Source: an uncultured Muribaculaceae bacterium
GTDB taxonomy: Bacteria > Bacteroidota > Bacteroidia > Bacteroidales > Muribaculaceae
DNA: 64,000 bases
Direction: 5' to 3'
NCBI GenBank assembly: GCA_910578395.1
Contig: CAJTPZ010000004.1
Location: 191,126 to 255,125 of the forward strand
The position numbers and the translations under genes are program-made. Shown piece by piece: positions 1 to 8,390 of the stretch (the first letter of the stretch is position 1; each line of letters starts with the position of its first letter). The notes beneath the pieces are model-generated. The model was given only the letters and a program-made list of their open reading frames with translations. It was not told the DNA's origin and made no database searches.

Positions 1-234
1 AATACCGCGGCGAGCCCTACGGAAAGGCGCATCAGGCGTCTGACTGTTCACGTAGACATAAGCATCGCTATCGAAGCCGATATCAGACTCCTGTCCGGTC
101 ATTTCCTCGAAAAGACGGTCAAATGTGAGGGAGAGTGTATCAGATGACTCATCGTCCTGCGCATACACACAGAACGGGATAAGCATCAAAACGATGGCAG
201 ATATTATCTTAGAAACGGGTATAGAGGAATGCAT
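1..234 (-). CDS. Secreted protein of unknown function, cut by the window edge
   Basis: The frame opens at the ATG at 232-234 and stays open for 78 codons to the edge. The first residues (MHSSIPVSKIISAIVLM, then LIPFCVYAQ) read as a signal peptide with cleavage after YAQ, followed by an acidic stretch. The start overlaps the last 26 bases of the acyltransferase gene, so the two are translationally coupled. MBOAT acyltransferases are often paired with an exported SGNH/AlgJ-type partner. That role is possible here, but the visible 50 mature residues show no catalytic motif, so the function is open. Confidence 0.6.
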   Translation of the reverse strand, partial: MHSSIPVSKIISAIVLMLIPFCVYAQDDESSDTLSLTFDRLFEEMTGQESDIGFDSDAYVYVNSQTPDAPFRRARRGI

Positions 235-1660
235 TATTTGTAGCGCCTACAAGAAGGCATATACTTGTGAAGAGAATCAGAGTTGCAAGAACGATGCGGC
301 ATATTGTCTCGACTGTAACCACACCGGCATGAGAGGGGTTTCCGCCCCATAATCTTATATGGGCCGATGATATCCAACGTCTGACAGGCATACAGAGCAC
401 AATGGCAAGCAGCCAAAGCCAGAATTTATCAAACAAAGCACTTTCAGCAGCAAAATCATAAAAGTCTGCATTATAACCAAAGAAAGCACGAAAGAACCGT
501 CCCATGTCGCCAAGGTCATCATAATAAAAAATACCCCATCCGACAATCACGAGCAACATGGCGATTATATGTCCGGGCTGATATCCGGTGTAACGCATTA
601 TGGCTTTTTCGACAATAAGTATTATCCCGAAAAACATTCCCCATAATACAAAGTTCCAGCTCGCTCCGTGCCAGAGTCCTGTGAGAGCCCAGACCGCTAT
701 TATGTTCAACACCTGATGCGACCTGTTGCCTCCAAGTGGAATATAGACGTAGTCTCGGAAAAAAGTTCCAAGTGACATGTGCCATCTGCGCCAGAAATCG
801 GTTATAGACCGGCAGGTGTAGGGATGATCGAAGTTTTCCGGAAAATGGAATCCCATACAACGCCCCATGCCTATTGCCATATCGGAGTAACCTGAAAAAT
901 CGAAATATATCTGCAAAGTGAATGCAAGCAAGCCGACCCATGCGCCAAGTGTGGATAAAGATTCAAGATTGTCGGTTAGAAAATTATCGGCAATCTCCGA
1001 CATCTGATTGGCAATGATAACTTTTTTTCCAAGCCCGATAAGAAACCGAAACACACCGTCGGCAATGTCCCGCGACGAAACATGACGGTTATAGATTTCA
1101 CGAGCGACGGATGAATACCGCACTATTGGCCCCGCAACAAGCTGTGGGAACATTGATATATAGAGCAACAGGCCGCTGAACCGCCGCTGAACCGCCGCGT
1201 GAAGCCTATATACATCGACAAGATAACTTATTGACTGAAATATATAGAAACTTATACCAATAGGCAACGAAATTTTCGGATCAGGCAAATCTATGCCGAA
1301 ACGGGCAAGCTCGCCACACACAAAACCTGCATATTTGAATAATCCGAGAGTGGATATATTCAGCAAAATTCCGACTGTCAAGGCCAAACGCCTGAAAAAC
1401 CTGCGCCGGCAACAATCGACCCACAGCCCAAAAAAATAGTTCATCACAACGCAACCGATCATGAGGAATACATAGACCGGTTCTCCCCATGCATAGAATA
1501 TCAAGGAGAAAATTATGAGAACCGCATTGCGCCAAATGAGTTTCCCCGGCTCACCAGGCTCTGAAGCCATGCGATCAAATGCCGCCGCAATGCGATAGCA
1601 TACAATGAGCACCGGAAGGAATACAAACAGAAAAAAAAGGTCTGAAAAAACCATTGCCAA
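209..1660 (-). CDS. MBOAT family O-acyltransferase (AlgI/DltB-like)
   Basis: A polytopic inner-membrane protein of 483 residues. Members move acyl groups, usually acetyl, across the membrane onto a polysaccharide or other envelope acceptor. Family signatures are visible: WRRWHMSL at about residues 290-297 followed by FFRDYVYIPLGG, and the LWHGASWNF block with the catalytic histidine near residue 331. Length is typical of AlgI-like enzymes. It overlaps the downstream gene for an exported protein, which fits the usual two-component arrangement of a membrane transferase plus periplasmic partner. The acceptor cannot be deduced because no polysaccharide locus is visible. A start two codons in (MVF) is equally possible. 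Confidence 0.9.
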   Translation of the reverse strand: MAMVFSDLFFLFVFLPVLIVCYRIAAAFDRMASEPGEPGKLIWRNAVLIIFSLIFYAWGEPVYVFLMIGCVVMNYFFGLWVDCCRRRFFRRLALTVGILLNISTLGLFKYAGFVCGELARFGIDLPDPKISLPIGISFYIFQSISYLVDVYRLHAAVQRRFSGLLLYISMFPQLVAGPIVRYSSVAREIYNRHVSSRDIADGVFRFLIGLGKKVIIANQMSEIADNFLTDNLESLSTLGAWVGLLAFTLQIYFDFSGYSDMAIGMGRCMGFHFPENFDHPYTCRSITDFWRRWHMSLGTFFRDYVYIPLGGNRSHQVLNIIAVWALTGLWHGASWNFVLWGMFFGIILIVEKAIMRYTGYQPGHIIAMLLVIVGWGIFYYDDLGDMGRFFRAFFGYNADFYDFAAESALFDKFWLWLLAIVLCMPVRRWISSAHIRLWGGNPSHAGVVTVETICRIVLATLILFTSICLLVGATNNAFLYTRF

Positions 1661-1712
1661 CTGTAAAAATCCAGATTGATTCCGCCGCCGGATCTTCCGG
1701 CCGTAATCTCAG

Positions 1713-1726
1713 GTGTAAAGTTACAC
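1713..1726. repeat. Short perfect dyad GTGTAA-AG-TTACAC
   Basis: Six-base arms around a two-base centre, about 53 bases upstream of the MBOAT start. The size and place fit an operator, but no regulator is known and chance cannot be excluded. Confidence 0.25.
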
Positions 1727-1773
1727 AGGGCTTATGTTATCTCCAACAAAAAGATTGAAATATGTATAAATTA

Positions 1774-1817
1774 CATCAGGCTCCATGCCGCGCATCGCGC
1801 AAACATAAAGCCTGATG
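1774..1817. repeat. Nine-base inverted repeat CATCAGGCT / AGCCTGATG
   Basis: Perfect 9-base arms at 1774-1782 and 1809-1817 enclose 26 bases. It lies just beyond the 3' end of the 49-codon gene and upstream of the MBOAT gene on the minus strand. No T-run follows on either strand, so it is not a canonical terminator. It may be a processing or attenuation hairpin. Confidence 0.35.
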
Positions 1818-1856
1818 CCAATATACACCTCCGACGGAAGCTGTTACTGTGTCAGT

Positions 1857-2006
1857 TCAGAAAGACGGGATGGAAGGGATACAGGCGGCAACGTCAGTAT
1901 CACCCCAAAGATCAGCCATTGTAAGCCAAACAAGAAGCAATGCAATGAGTATACATGCGCCAATCACCAGCCATGTCTGAGTTTTTTTATTTCGTTTGCC
2001 GGACAT
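1857..2006 (-). CDS. Small single-pass membrane protein, 49 residues
   Basis: This short frame opens at the ATG at 2004-2006 and stops at 1857-1859. The product starts with a basic patch (MSGKRNKKTQ), followed by one strongly hydrophobic helix at residues 12-30 (LVIGACILIALLLVWLTM) and a short acidic tail with DLWGDTDVA. That layout is what a real small inner-membrane protein looks like. It sits on the same strand as smpB and the MBOAT gene, 69 bases after the smpB stop, in an otherwise empty 415-base gap. I recall similar short proteins in Bacteroidales but cannot assign a function. Confidence 0.6.
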   Translation of the reverse strand: MSGKRNKKTQTWLVIGACILIALLLVWLTMADLWGDTDVAACIPSIPSF

Positions 2007-2075
2007 AATGTTTTACATTTTACAGTTGAATCAATATAACTGAAAACACCCGGCAAGAACATATAGTTTAAGTGA

Positions 2076-2531
2076 TCACCGCCTGAAAGCCCGTGCCATG
2101 TCACGACGGTCGTCGCGCTCTTTTATAGACTGACGTTTGTCATACTCCTTCTTGCCACGTCCTACACCTATAACCATTTTTGCATACCCTTTCTGAGATA
2201 TGAACAGGCGTAACGGCACGATCGTATATCCCGGAGTGGACGCCAGTTTCTCTATATCGCGGATCTCTTTACGCGACAAAAGCAGCTTGCGTTCCCGGCG
2301 ATCGGAATGGTTGTTGTAAGTTCCGTAGAAGTATGGGGCTATGTACATGTTTTTCACCCACACCTCATGGTTGAACACATAACAGAATGTATCGGCCAGC
2401 GAAGCCTTACCGAGACGTATGGATTTTATCTCCGTACCGGTGAGGACTATGCCTGCGGTATATGTATCGGATATGGCATAGTCGAATGTGGCACGACGGT
2501 TTTTGATGTTTATATCTTTTGCAATTTTCAT
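2076..2531 (-). CDS. smpB: SsrA-binding protein SmpB
   Basis: SmpB binds the tRNA-like part of tmRNA and brings it to stalled ribosomes for trans-translation. The 151-residue product has the full family pattern: KNRRATFDYAI near the N-terminus, GTEIKSIR, the LADTFCYV block, and the basic C-terminal tail (KKEYDKRQSIKERDDRRDMARAFRR split over residues 127-151) that enters the mRNA channel. Length is normal. Its start overlaps the stop of the upstream membrane-protein gene by four bases, so both are read from the promoter at 3166-3173. Confidence 0.97.
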   Translation of the reverse strand: MKIAKDINIKNRRATFDYAISDTYTAGIVLTGTEIKSIRLGKASLADTFCYVFNHEVWVKNMYIAPYFYGTYNNHSDRRERKLLLSRKEIRDIEKLASTPGYTIVPLRLFISQKGYAKMVIGVGRGKKEYDKRQSIKERDDRRDMARAFRR

Positions 2532-3124
2532 TGATTAAGCAAGGCGAAAAAGAGGTGAACGAGAAAAAGAGGAGTCACACAAGAAATGACACTTACCCCA
2601 AGAAACTGCAACCGCCTGTCAGCCGGAACCAGCATGTGCCATGAAGCTTCCCATATAATGTAAACGACATAGAGAGGAAGCATCTGCAGCAGAGCAAGCT
2701 CTACCGGACAAAGATTACTTACAAGGGATATCAAGGCAAGTGAGGCCAGAGTGTAGAGCACAAGCCTGTCGGTTTTTTCCACAGAAAGAGTCTCATCGTC
2801 TGCATGAAGACGCCTCAAGGTGAATCCAAGAAAAAACGAAGCTGCGAAATAGCCTATAAAATACCTGATAAACACACTTATGGCCTCGAGCAGACATGCC
2901 GACGGTGTTGCCGAAGAACGATAGATCAACGGGAGGAATGCCGATAACGACACAATGGAGATAAACGGTATGTAGCCCTGAAGAAGAAGCAAGCGCACCG
3001 GCAGAGCGGCTTTCTCCGTGTCATGCCATCCCTGTCGCGGAGCAATGACAACCTGAAGCAACTCTTTGATGAATGAAGGAAAGAGCGAAAGCGAATCCCT
3101 GATATAGGCGATCAAAAGTTTCAT
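2528..3124 (-). CDS. Yip1-like multi-pass membrane protein
   Basis: A 198-residue integral membrane protein with about five hydrophobic segments. The motif APRQGWHDTE near residues 28-37 is typical of Yip1/DUF1282-like proteins of Bacteroidales, in which a short amphipathic N-terminal part precedes the membrane domain. The molecular role of these bacterial proteins is not known. It is the first gene after the promoter at 3166-3173 and overlaps smpB by four bases. The link to trans-translation is positional only. Confidence 0.65.
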   Translation of the reverse strand: MKLLIAYIRDSLSLFPSFIKELLQVVIAPRQGWHDTEKAALPVRLLLLQGYIPFISIVSLSAFLPLIYRSSATPSACLLEAISVFIRYFIGYFAASFFLGFTLRRLHADDETLSVEKTDRLVLYTLASLALISLVSNLCPVELALLQMLPLYVVYIIWEASWHMLVPADRRLQFLGVSVISCVTPLFLVHLFFALLNQ

Positions 3125-3165
3125 AGTTTCTGTGACACGAGAGAGAATGAGAGGAGTACACCGTG

Positions 3166-3173
3166 CAAAGATA
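3166..3173 (-). promoter_or_regulatory. Promoter -7 element of the Yip1-like/smpB operon
   Basis: Read on the minus strand this is TATCTTTG, a perfect match to the Bacteroidota -7 element TAnnTTTG, 41 bases upstream of the ATG. It lies seven bases from the -33 element of the divergent gltX promoter, so the two promoters share the same short control region. Confidence 0.65.
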
Positions 3174-3179
3174 GGAAAG

Positions 3180-3210
3180 TTGGGTTAATTATGGAAATTA
3201 GTTACTTTTG
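3180..3210 (+). promoter_or_regulatory. gltX promoter
   Basis: TTGG at 3180-3183 (near -33 TTTG), a 19-base spacer, then TACTTTTG at 3203-3210, a perfect -7 element. It sits about 45 bases upstream of the gltX start. Confidence 0.75.
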
Positions 3211-3254
3211 CAACAAATGAAACATTGAATTGTCCGTAGCTGTTTTTTGAACTA

Positions 3255-4799
3255 ATGGAAAGGAAAGTAAGAGTAAGATTCGCACCGTCGCCGACCGGTC
3301 CCCTGCATATAGGCGGAGCCCGCACGGCACTCTATAATTATCTCTTCGCACGCCAGCATGGCGGAGAAATGATACTTCGCATCGAGGACACAGACTCGCA
3401 GAGATTTGTACCAGGCGCTGAAGAATATATCAATGAATCGCTCGCATGGCTCGGCATCGGTATCGACGAGGGCGTAAAAGAGGGGGGATCCTACGGTCCT
3501 TACCGCCAAAGCGAACGTCGCGACATATACCGGAAACATGTGCAGCAGCTTCTCGACAGCGGCAAAGCCTACATCGCGTTTGACACGCCGGAGGAACTTG
3601 ATGCCGCCCGTCAGTCGACTCCCAATTTCCAATATGACGCTTCGACGCGCATGAACATGCGCAACTCACTGTCGATGGATAAAGAGGAAGTAGACAAACT
3701 GATTGCCGACGGGACAAAATATGTAGTCAGATTCAAGATCGAGCCGGGACGTGCCGTGGTAGTCGACGACATGCTGCGTGGCGAGGTTACCATAAAGAGC
3801 GATATCCTGGACGACAAAGTCCTCTACAAGAGCGCCGACGATCTGCCTACCTATCATCTTGCCAATATAGTGGACGACCACCTGATGGAAGTCAGCCACG
3901 TGATCAGAGGTGAAGAGTGGCTTCCTTCGGCGCCACTACATGTACTTCTCTACGAGGCATTCGGCTGGACCGATACAATGCCCAGATTCGTGCATCTTCC
4001 GCTGCTGCTTAAGCCTGACGGCAAAGGAAAGCTGTCAAAGCGCGACGGAGACCGTCTCGGCTTCCCGGTGTTCCCACTTGAGTGGCACGACCCTAAGAGC
4101 GGTGAAATTTCGAGCGGATACCGTGAGAAAGGCTACCTGCCCGATGCCGTAGTCAATTTCCTCGCTCTGCTCGGATGGAATCCCGGCGATGACACTGAAA
4201 TCATGTCGATGGATGAGCTGATAAAGAAATTTTCTTTTGACCACTGTTCACGCGCCGGTGCCAAATTTGCTTTTGAAAAAGGCAAATGGTTCAACCATAC
4301 ATACATTCAAGAGAAGTCAGATGAAGAGCTTGCTCAGCTGTTCATGCCTGTGCTTGCCCAAGAAGGTGTCGACACAACAAACTTCACCCCCGACTATATA
4401 GCTAAAGCCACAGGCATGGTCAAGGGTCGTGTAAACTTCATAGGCGAGCTTTGGGACAATGCCAAGTTCTTCTTCTGCGCACCCGACTGCTACGATGCAA
4501 AATCGGTAAAAAAACGCTGGACCGAAGGAATGGGCGGCATCATGAAGGAACTTACCGACGTGCTTGATGAGTTTGACGATTTCACATCTGATGAAATCGA
4601 ACCGCGGGTGCTCGGCTGGATTGAAGAGAAAGGATACCATCTGGGTAATGTGATGAACGCGTTTAGACTCGCCGTTGTGGGAGAATGCAAAGGCCCCCAC
4701 ATGTTTAACATCACGGCTCTTCTTGGCAAAGAGGAAACTCTTAGCCGCATACACACAGCAGTCAGCCGTCTCGGTTACGGACCGGCCAATGCAGAATGA
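3255..4799 (+). CDS. gltX: Glutamate--tRNA ligase
   Basis: Charges tRNA-Glu with glutamate in the cytoplasm. A class I synthetase of 514 residues, normal for the family. The first signature, PSPTGPLHIGGART, is at residues 11-24 and contains the HIGH-type motif LHIG. The second, KLSKRDG, is at about residue 259 and corresponds to KMSKS. The anticodon-binding part fills the C-terminal third. The start follows a consensus promoter by about 45 bases. The stop overlaps the ATG of the next gene by four bases, so an outer-membrane-like protein is co-transcribed. Confidence 0.98.
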   Translation: MERKVRVRFAPSPTGPLHIGGARTALYNYLFARQHGGEMILRIEDTDSQRFVPGAEEYINESLAWLGIGIDEGVKEGGSYGPYRQSERRDIYRKHVQQLLDSGKAYIAFDTPEELDAARQSTPNFQYDASTRMNMRNSLSMDKEEVDKLIADGTKYVVRFKIEPGRAVVVDDMLRGEVTIKSDILDDKVLYKSADDLPTYHLANIVDDHLMEVSHVIRGEEWLPSAPLHVLLYEAFGWTDTMPRFVHLPLLLKPDGKGKLSKRDGDRLGFPVFPLEWHDPKSGEISSGYREKGYLPDAVVNFLALLGWNPGDDTEIMSMDELIKKFSFDHCSRAGAKFAFEKGKWFNHTYIQEKSDEELAQLFMPVLAQEGVDTTNFTPDYIAKATGMVKGRVNFIGELWDNAKFFFCAPDCYDAKSVKKRWTEGMGGIMKELTDVLDEFDDFTSDEIEPRVLGWIEEKGYHLGNVMNAFRLAVVGECKGPHMFNITALLGKEETLSRIHTAVSRLGYGPANAE

Positions 4800-5827
4800 G
4801 ACGAATACTGTCCATAACTTTATTTTGTGCCATGGCCGCATTGACGGTCATGGCACAAAAGCCTTGTCCGGTGTGGAGTGTGGATTTCAAAACCATATTC
4901 GACAACCGTGAGGGAGATGCCGTCTACAACGAAGCGCAGACTTTTTTCATGACCCAGCTTGCCCCTGAAATCGGGCTGAGTATCGATAACGGACGCCACA
5001 CTGTGGCCGGAGGCGTTGTGTGGACTCAACCTATCGGTTGCGAGTGGGACGGGCACAAGATATCCCCTACCCTATACTACCGCTACCGGCATGGTGGAGT
5101 GGAAGGATGGCTGGGAATGTTCGGACGCGATCAACTTGCGCGTCGTTTACCGGATTATATCTGGAACGACTCGACATATTATGTACAGCGCAACATAAGG
5201 GGCGCAGGCATAGTGCTACGCGGCAGTCACGGATTTATGGAAGGTGTCGTAGACTGGCGCGGGATGCAGACCGAGAGACAGCGCGAGGCTTTCAACATAA
5301 TTGTCGACGGCGAATGGCGTAAAGGCGAAGAGAGTGTGCTTGTTGCCGGCGGCACCGCTATGATGAACCACCTGGCCCGGCGCAAAAACTCTCCGGACGA
5401 AGAGCGAGTCGTAGACAATTTCATCGCCAATCCATATATCGGTGTAGATTTCACATCTAAAGCGGCATGGGCCGACACACTTACCCTGAAAGCCGGCGTG
5501 CTCGGATCAATGACACGCGACCGCGGCCTTAACCACAAATGGGTAAGCCGCGCGGGCGCATGGATCGAAGGATACCTCGGCTGGAAACGACTGAGCGTGA
5601 GAGAGGAAATATATACCGGAGGACGGCTGTTTCCATACTACAACCGTTACGGCGCGATTCTCGACCAAGGAGAACCTTTTTACGCATCTCCATGGTACAG
5701 CCGCACCGACATCGGTTACGCACTTATCAAAAGTAACCATGTAAAACTGGAAGCCTCACTTGATTTTCACGCTGCCAAGGACAATTTAAGTTTTTACCAG
5801 CGGCTAATACTACAAGTGAATTTCTAA
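4796..5827 (+). CDS. Exported, probably outer-membrane beta-barrel protein
   Basis: The 343-residue product begins with a clear signal peptide (MRRILSITLFCAMAALTVMA, then Q). The mature part alternates polar and aromatic residues and ends in the phenylalanine-terminal strand LILQVNF, the usual signature of an outer-membrane barrel. Repeated short strands around residues 70-120 and 230-340 support this. I do not recognise a named family. It starts inside the last codons of gltX and precedes a GH127 lipoprotein by 42 bases, so it may serve the same envelope or glycan-related function. That is inference. Confidence 0.6.
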   Translation: MRRILSITLFCAMAALTVMAQKPCPVWSVDFKTIFDNREGDAVYNEAQTFFMTQLAPEIGLSIDNGRHTVAGGVVWTQPIGCEWDGHKISPTLYYRYRHGGVEGWLGMFGRDQLARRLPDYIWNDSTYYVQRNIRGAGIVLRGSHGFMEGVVDWRGMQTERQREAFNIIVDGEWRKGEESVLVAGGTAMMNHLARRKNSPDEERVVDNFIANPYIGVDFTSKAAWADTLTLKAGVLGSMTRDRGLNHKWVSRAGAWIEGYLGWKRLSVREEIYTGGRLFPYYNRYGAILDQGEPFYASPWYSRTDIGYALIKSNHVKLEASLDFHAAKDNLSFYQRLILQVNF

Positions 5828-5869
5828 AAAATAAGAAACTATAGACCCATCACATACACATTTTCAACC

Positions 5870-7897
5870 ATGAAACACATCTTGTCATCGGCTGCCTGCG
5901 GAATTCTGCTGCTTGCAACCTCATGCGGCGGCAACGCCGGCATCGAGTCGAAAACAGTAGAGCGTCCGTTTATGCCTGCATTGAGCGACACGGCATCAAT
6001 GCGCCCGCTCGCTTTGATGAAATTGCCTGCCGGCTCAATCAAGCCAGAAGGATGGCTACTGAAACAACTTGAGCTGCAACGTGACGGACTGAACGGTCAT
6101 CTTGGCGAAATAAGCGCATGGCTTGACCGCAACAATAACGCGTGGCTTGTCGAAGGGGGTGACCGCGGCTGGGAAGAAGTACCGTACTGGCTACGCGGCT
6201 ACAGTCATCTGGCTTATCTGCTTGAGGACAAGGATATGCTTAAAGAAACCCAATTCTGGATAGAGGCTGTGCTCAACTCACAGAAGGAGGACGGATATTT
6301 CGGTCCCTTGAACCTGCGCAATGGCAAACCGGAGGTGTGGGCCCAGATGGTGATGCTCTGGACTCTTCAAAACTACTATGAGTTCACATCGGACGAGCGT
6401 GTCCTTCCTTTCATGCGCCGCTATTTTGAATGGGAGATGGCACAGCCCGATGAAAATTTCCTGAAAGATTACTGGGAGAACTGCCGCGGCGGCGACAACA
6501 TGTGGAGCGTGATATGGTATTATGGCAAAACAGGCGACGCATCAGTGCTTCCTCTCATCGAGAAAATCCACCGGAACAATGCCGACTGCACCAATCCGGC
6601 CGCTCTTCCCAACTGGCACAATGTGAACATCGCGCAATATTTCCGCGAACCTGCCGAACTGTATATGATCACCGGTGATTCCACCATGCTTTCCGCATCC
6701 TACAACGTGCATGACCTTATACGCCGCACCTACGGCCAGGTGCCCGGAGGAATGTTCGGAGCAGACGAAAACGCCCGAATCGGATATATCGATCCGCGGC
6801 AAGGCACCGAGACCTGCGGTTTTGCCGAACAAATACTGTCGGACGGCGTGATGCTCGGTATCACCGCCGATCCACTCTGGGCTGAGAACATGGAGGACAT
6901 CGCTTTCAATTCTTTCCCAGCCGCGATGATGCCCGACCTTAAGGCCCTGCGCTATATCACATCACCCAACCACACTGTGAGCGACTCCAAGAACCACCAT
7001 CCGGGCATTGACAACCGTGGTCCGTTTCTTAACATGAACCCGTTTAGCTCACGCTGCTGCCAGCACAACCATGGTCTCGGATGGCCGTCGTTCACACAAT
7101 CGCTTGCCTTCACAACCAACGACAACGGCGTGGCATATACGGTATACGCTCCTAATCAGGCGACAATAACTGTGGCCGACGGCAAAAAAGTGACAATCAC
7201 AGAAGATACACGCTATCCATTCAGCGACACACTGCGCTTTGTGATCACAGCACCTGAAAAGGCTGAATTCCCAATCTATTTCCGCATACCGTCGTGGACA
7301 CACGACGCAAAAGCTATGGTAAACGGCAAAAACGCAGGCACTCCGGAAGCGGGCACTTATCTACGTCTTAAAGGCGAATGGAAAGACGGCGACACTGTGG
7401 AGCTTGTCTTCCCGATGGAACTGAGTCTGCGCCGCTGGCCTACCAACCGGAACAGTGCATCGGTCAACTATGGTCCTCTTACACTCTCGCTCCGCATAGA
7501 CGAACGCTATGAAAAAGTGAACTCCGCAGAAATGGCCATCGGCGACTCACGGTGGCAGGAAGGCGCCGATCCGGAAAAGTGGCCTACATACGAGATCTAT
7601 GCCGACTCACCATGGAACTATTCTCTGATCATTCCTGAAAGCGACCCGTTTGGCGATTTCAAAGTGAGCCGTCTTCCATGGCCGGAAGACAACCAGCCAT
7701 TCTCTCTGCAGGGAGTGCCTCTTGAAGTGACAGCTACCGGCCGCCTCATACCTAACTGGACTATCGATGAAACCGGACTGACCGGTGTACTGCCCAGAGA
7801 AGATGCTAAACGTGCCGAGGAGATCGACGATATAACCCTTGTGCCAATGGGAGCCGCAAGACTCAGAATTTCATCATTCCCCACATCGGAAAAATAA
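5870..7897 (+). CDS. GH127-type beta-L-arabinofuranosidase-like lipoprotein
   Basis: A 675-residue glycoside hydrolase of the DUF1680/GH127 group, which releases beta-L-arabinofuranose or related sugars. It has a lipoprotein signal with lipobox ATSC (Cys19), so it is exported and membrane-anchored. The helical barrel spans roughly residues 50-410, followed by beta-sandwich parts. The catalytic pattern is intact: TETC with Glu314 and Cys316, and RCCQ with Cys396-Cys397. In characterised GH127 enzymes the glutamate and three cysteines bind zinc and supply the nucleophile. No SusC/SusD genes or sugar regulators surround it, so it is not in a typical polysaccharide locus. True substrate is uncertain. 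Confidence 0.85.
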   Translation: MKHILSSAACGILLLATSCGGNAGIESKTVERPFMPALSDTASMRPLALMKLPAGSIKPEGWLLKQLELQRDGLNGHLGEISAWLDRNNNAWLVEGGDRGWEEVPYWLRGYSHLAYLLEDKDMLKETQFWIEAVLNSQKEDGYFGPLNLRNGKPEVWAQMVMLWTLQNYYEFTSDERVLPFMRRYFEWEMAQPDENFLKDYWENCRGGDNMWSVIWYYGKTGDASVLPLIEKIHRNNADCTNPAALPNWHNVNIAQYFREPAELYMITGDSTMLSASYNVHDLIRRTYGQVPGGMFGADENARIGYIDPRQGTETCGFAEQILSDGVMLGITADPLWAENMEDIAFNSFPAAMMPDLKALRYITSPNHTVSDSKNHHPGIDNRGPFLNMNPFSSRCCQHNHGLGWPSFTQSLAFTTNDNGVAYTVYAPNQATITVADGKKVTITEDTRYPFSDTLRFVITAPEKAEFPIYFRIPSWTHDAKAMVNGKNAGTPEAGTYLRLKGEWKDGDTVELVFPMELSLRRWPTNRNSASVNYGPLTLSLRIDERYEKVNSAEMAIGDSRWQEGADPEKWPTYEIYADSPWNYSLIIPESDPFGDFKVSRLPWPEDNQPFSLQGVPLEVTATGRLIPNWTIDETGLTGVLPREDAKRAEEIDDITLVPMGAARLRISSFPTSEK

Positions 7898-7944
7898 CAA
7901 CCCGGGAGGAATGGCCATTTAACACACCGTGGAGGCGGTGAAGG

Positions 7945-7989
7945 AAGTAAGTTTGCAGCGTAAACGATCGTTGCAAACTTACTTTTTTT
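7945..7989 (+). terminator. Strong intrinsic terminator after the GH127 gene
   Basis: Perfect 13-base arms (AAGTAAGTTTGCA at 7945-7957 and its complement at 7972-7984) around a 14-base loop, then a run of seven T at 7983-7989. It separates the GH127 transcript from the capsid cassette that begins at 8000. Confidence 0.85.
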
Positions 7990-7999
7990 ATTACAAACT

Positions 8000-8317
8000 A
8001 TGGAAAACAAAAAAACACCTACCGAAGAGCCATCCAAAGCAGCAGATGAAGCAACCAGCACAAAGGAACAAGATGAGACTCTGACGACAGAACCGACAGA
8101 GACAACAACCGAAGAACCAGAGCCGATTCTTACACATGAAGAGATGAAACGCCTCGTAAACGAGGCAGAGGAACGAGGCTATCTGCGTGGCCGAAACGAG
8201 GCGGTGGATGTGCTTATGGAGCGCCCGGATCATGAAGCGGCAAGAATGCCGGAGATACAGGACGAAGAGGATCCCGTAATGATACTGCGGCAGATGCGCA
8301 GAAGCGTGTGGGACTAA
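8000..8317 (+). CDS. Small acidic head-assembly-like protein, first gene of the capsid cassette
   Basis: The 105-residue product has a disordered N-terminal half rich in Thr, Glu and Pro (residues 1-45), then a charged helical part with HEEMKRLVNEAEERGYLRGR at residues 47-66 and an acidic C-terminus. It has no signal peptide or membrane segment. Position directly before a major capsid protein gene, small size, charge and predicted helix fit a scaffold or capsid-assembly protein. There is no diagnostic motif, so this is inference from context. It begins 11 bases after the terminator T-run, and no consensus promoter is visible between them. Confidence 0.5.
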   Translation: MENKKTPTEEPSKAADEATSTKEQDETLTTEPTETTTEEPEPILTHEEMKRLVNEAEERGYLRGRNEAVDVLMERPDHEAARMPEIQDEEDPVMILRQMRRSVWD

Positions 8318-8333
8318 AGCCAAATACCAATCA

Positions 8334-8352
8334 GGCGCACAAACCATGCGCC
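8334..8352 (+). promoter_or_regulatory. Hairpin over an upstream ATG of the capsid gene
   Basis: GGCGCA at 8334-8339 pairs with TGCGCC at 8347-8352 and buries the ATG at 8346-8348. That argues for the next in-frame ATG at 8391 as the working start, or for control of translation of the capsid protein. Confidence 0.35.
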
Positions 8353-8390
8353 CATACAACAAAAAACCAATCCTTAATAACTTAAATACT

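Noticed and set aside
7921..7940. CACCG/CGGTG mini-hairpin after the GH127 stop
   Set aside because: Five-base stem without a T-run. The large terminator just downstream explains the region.
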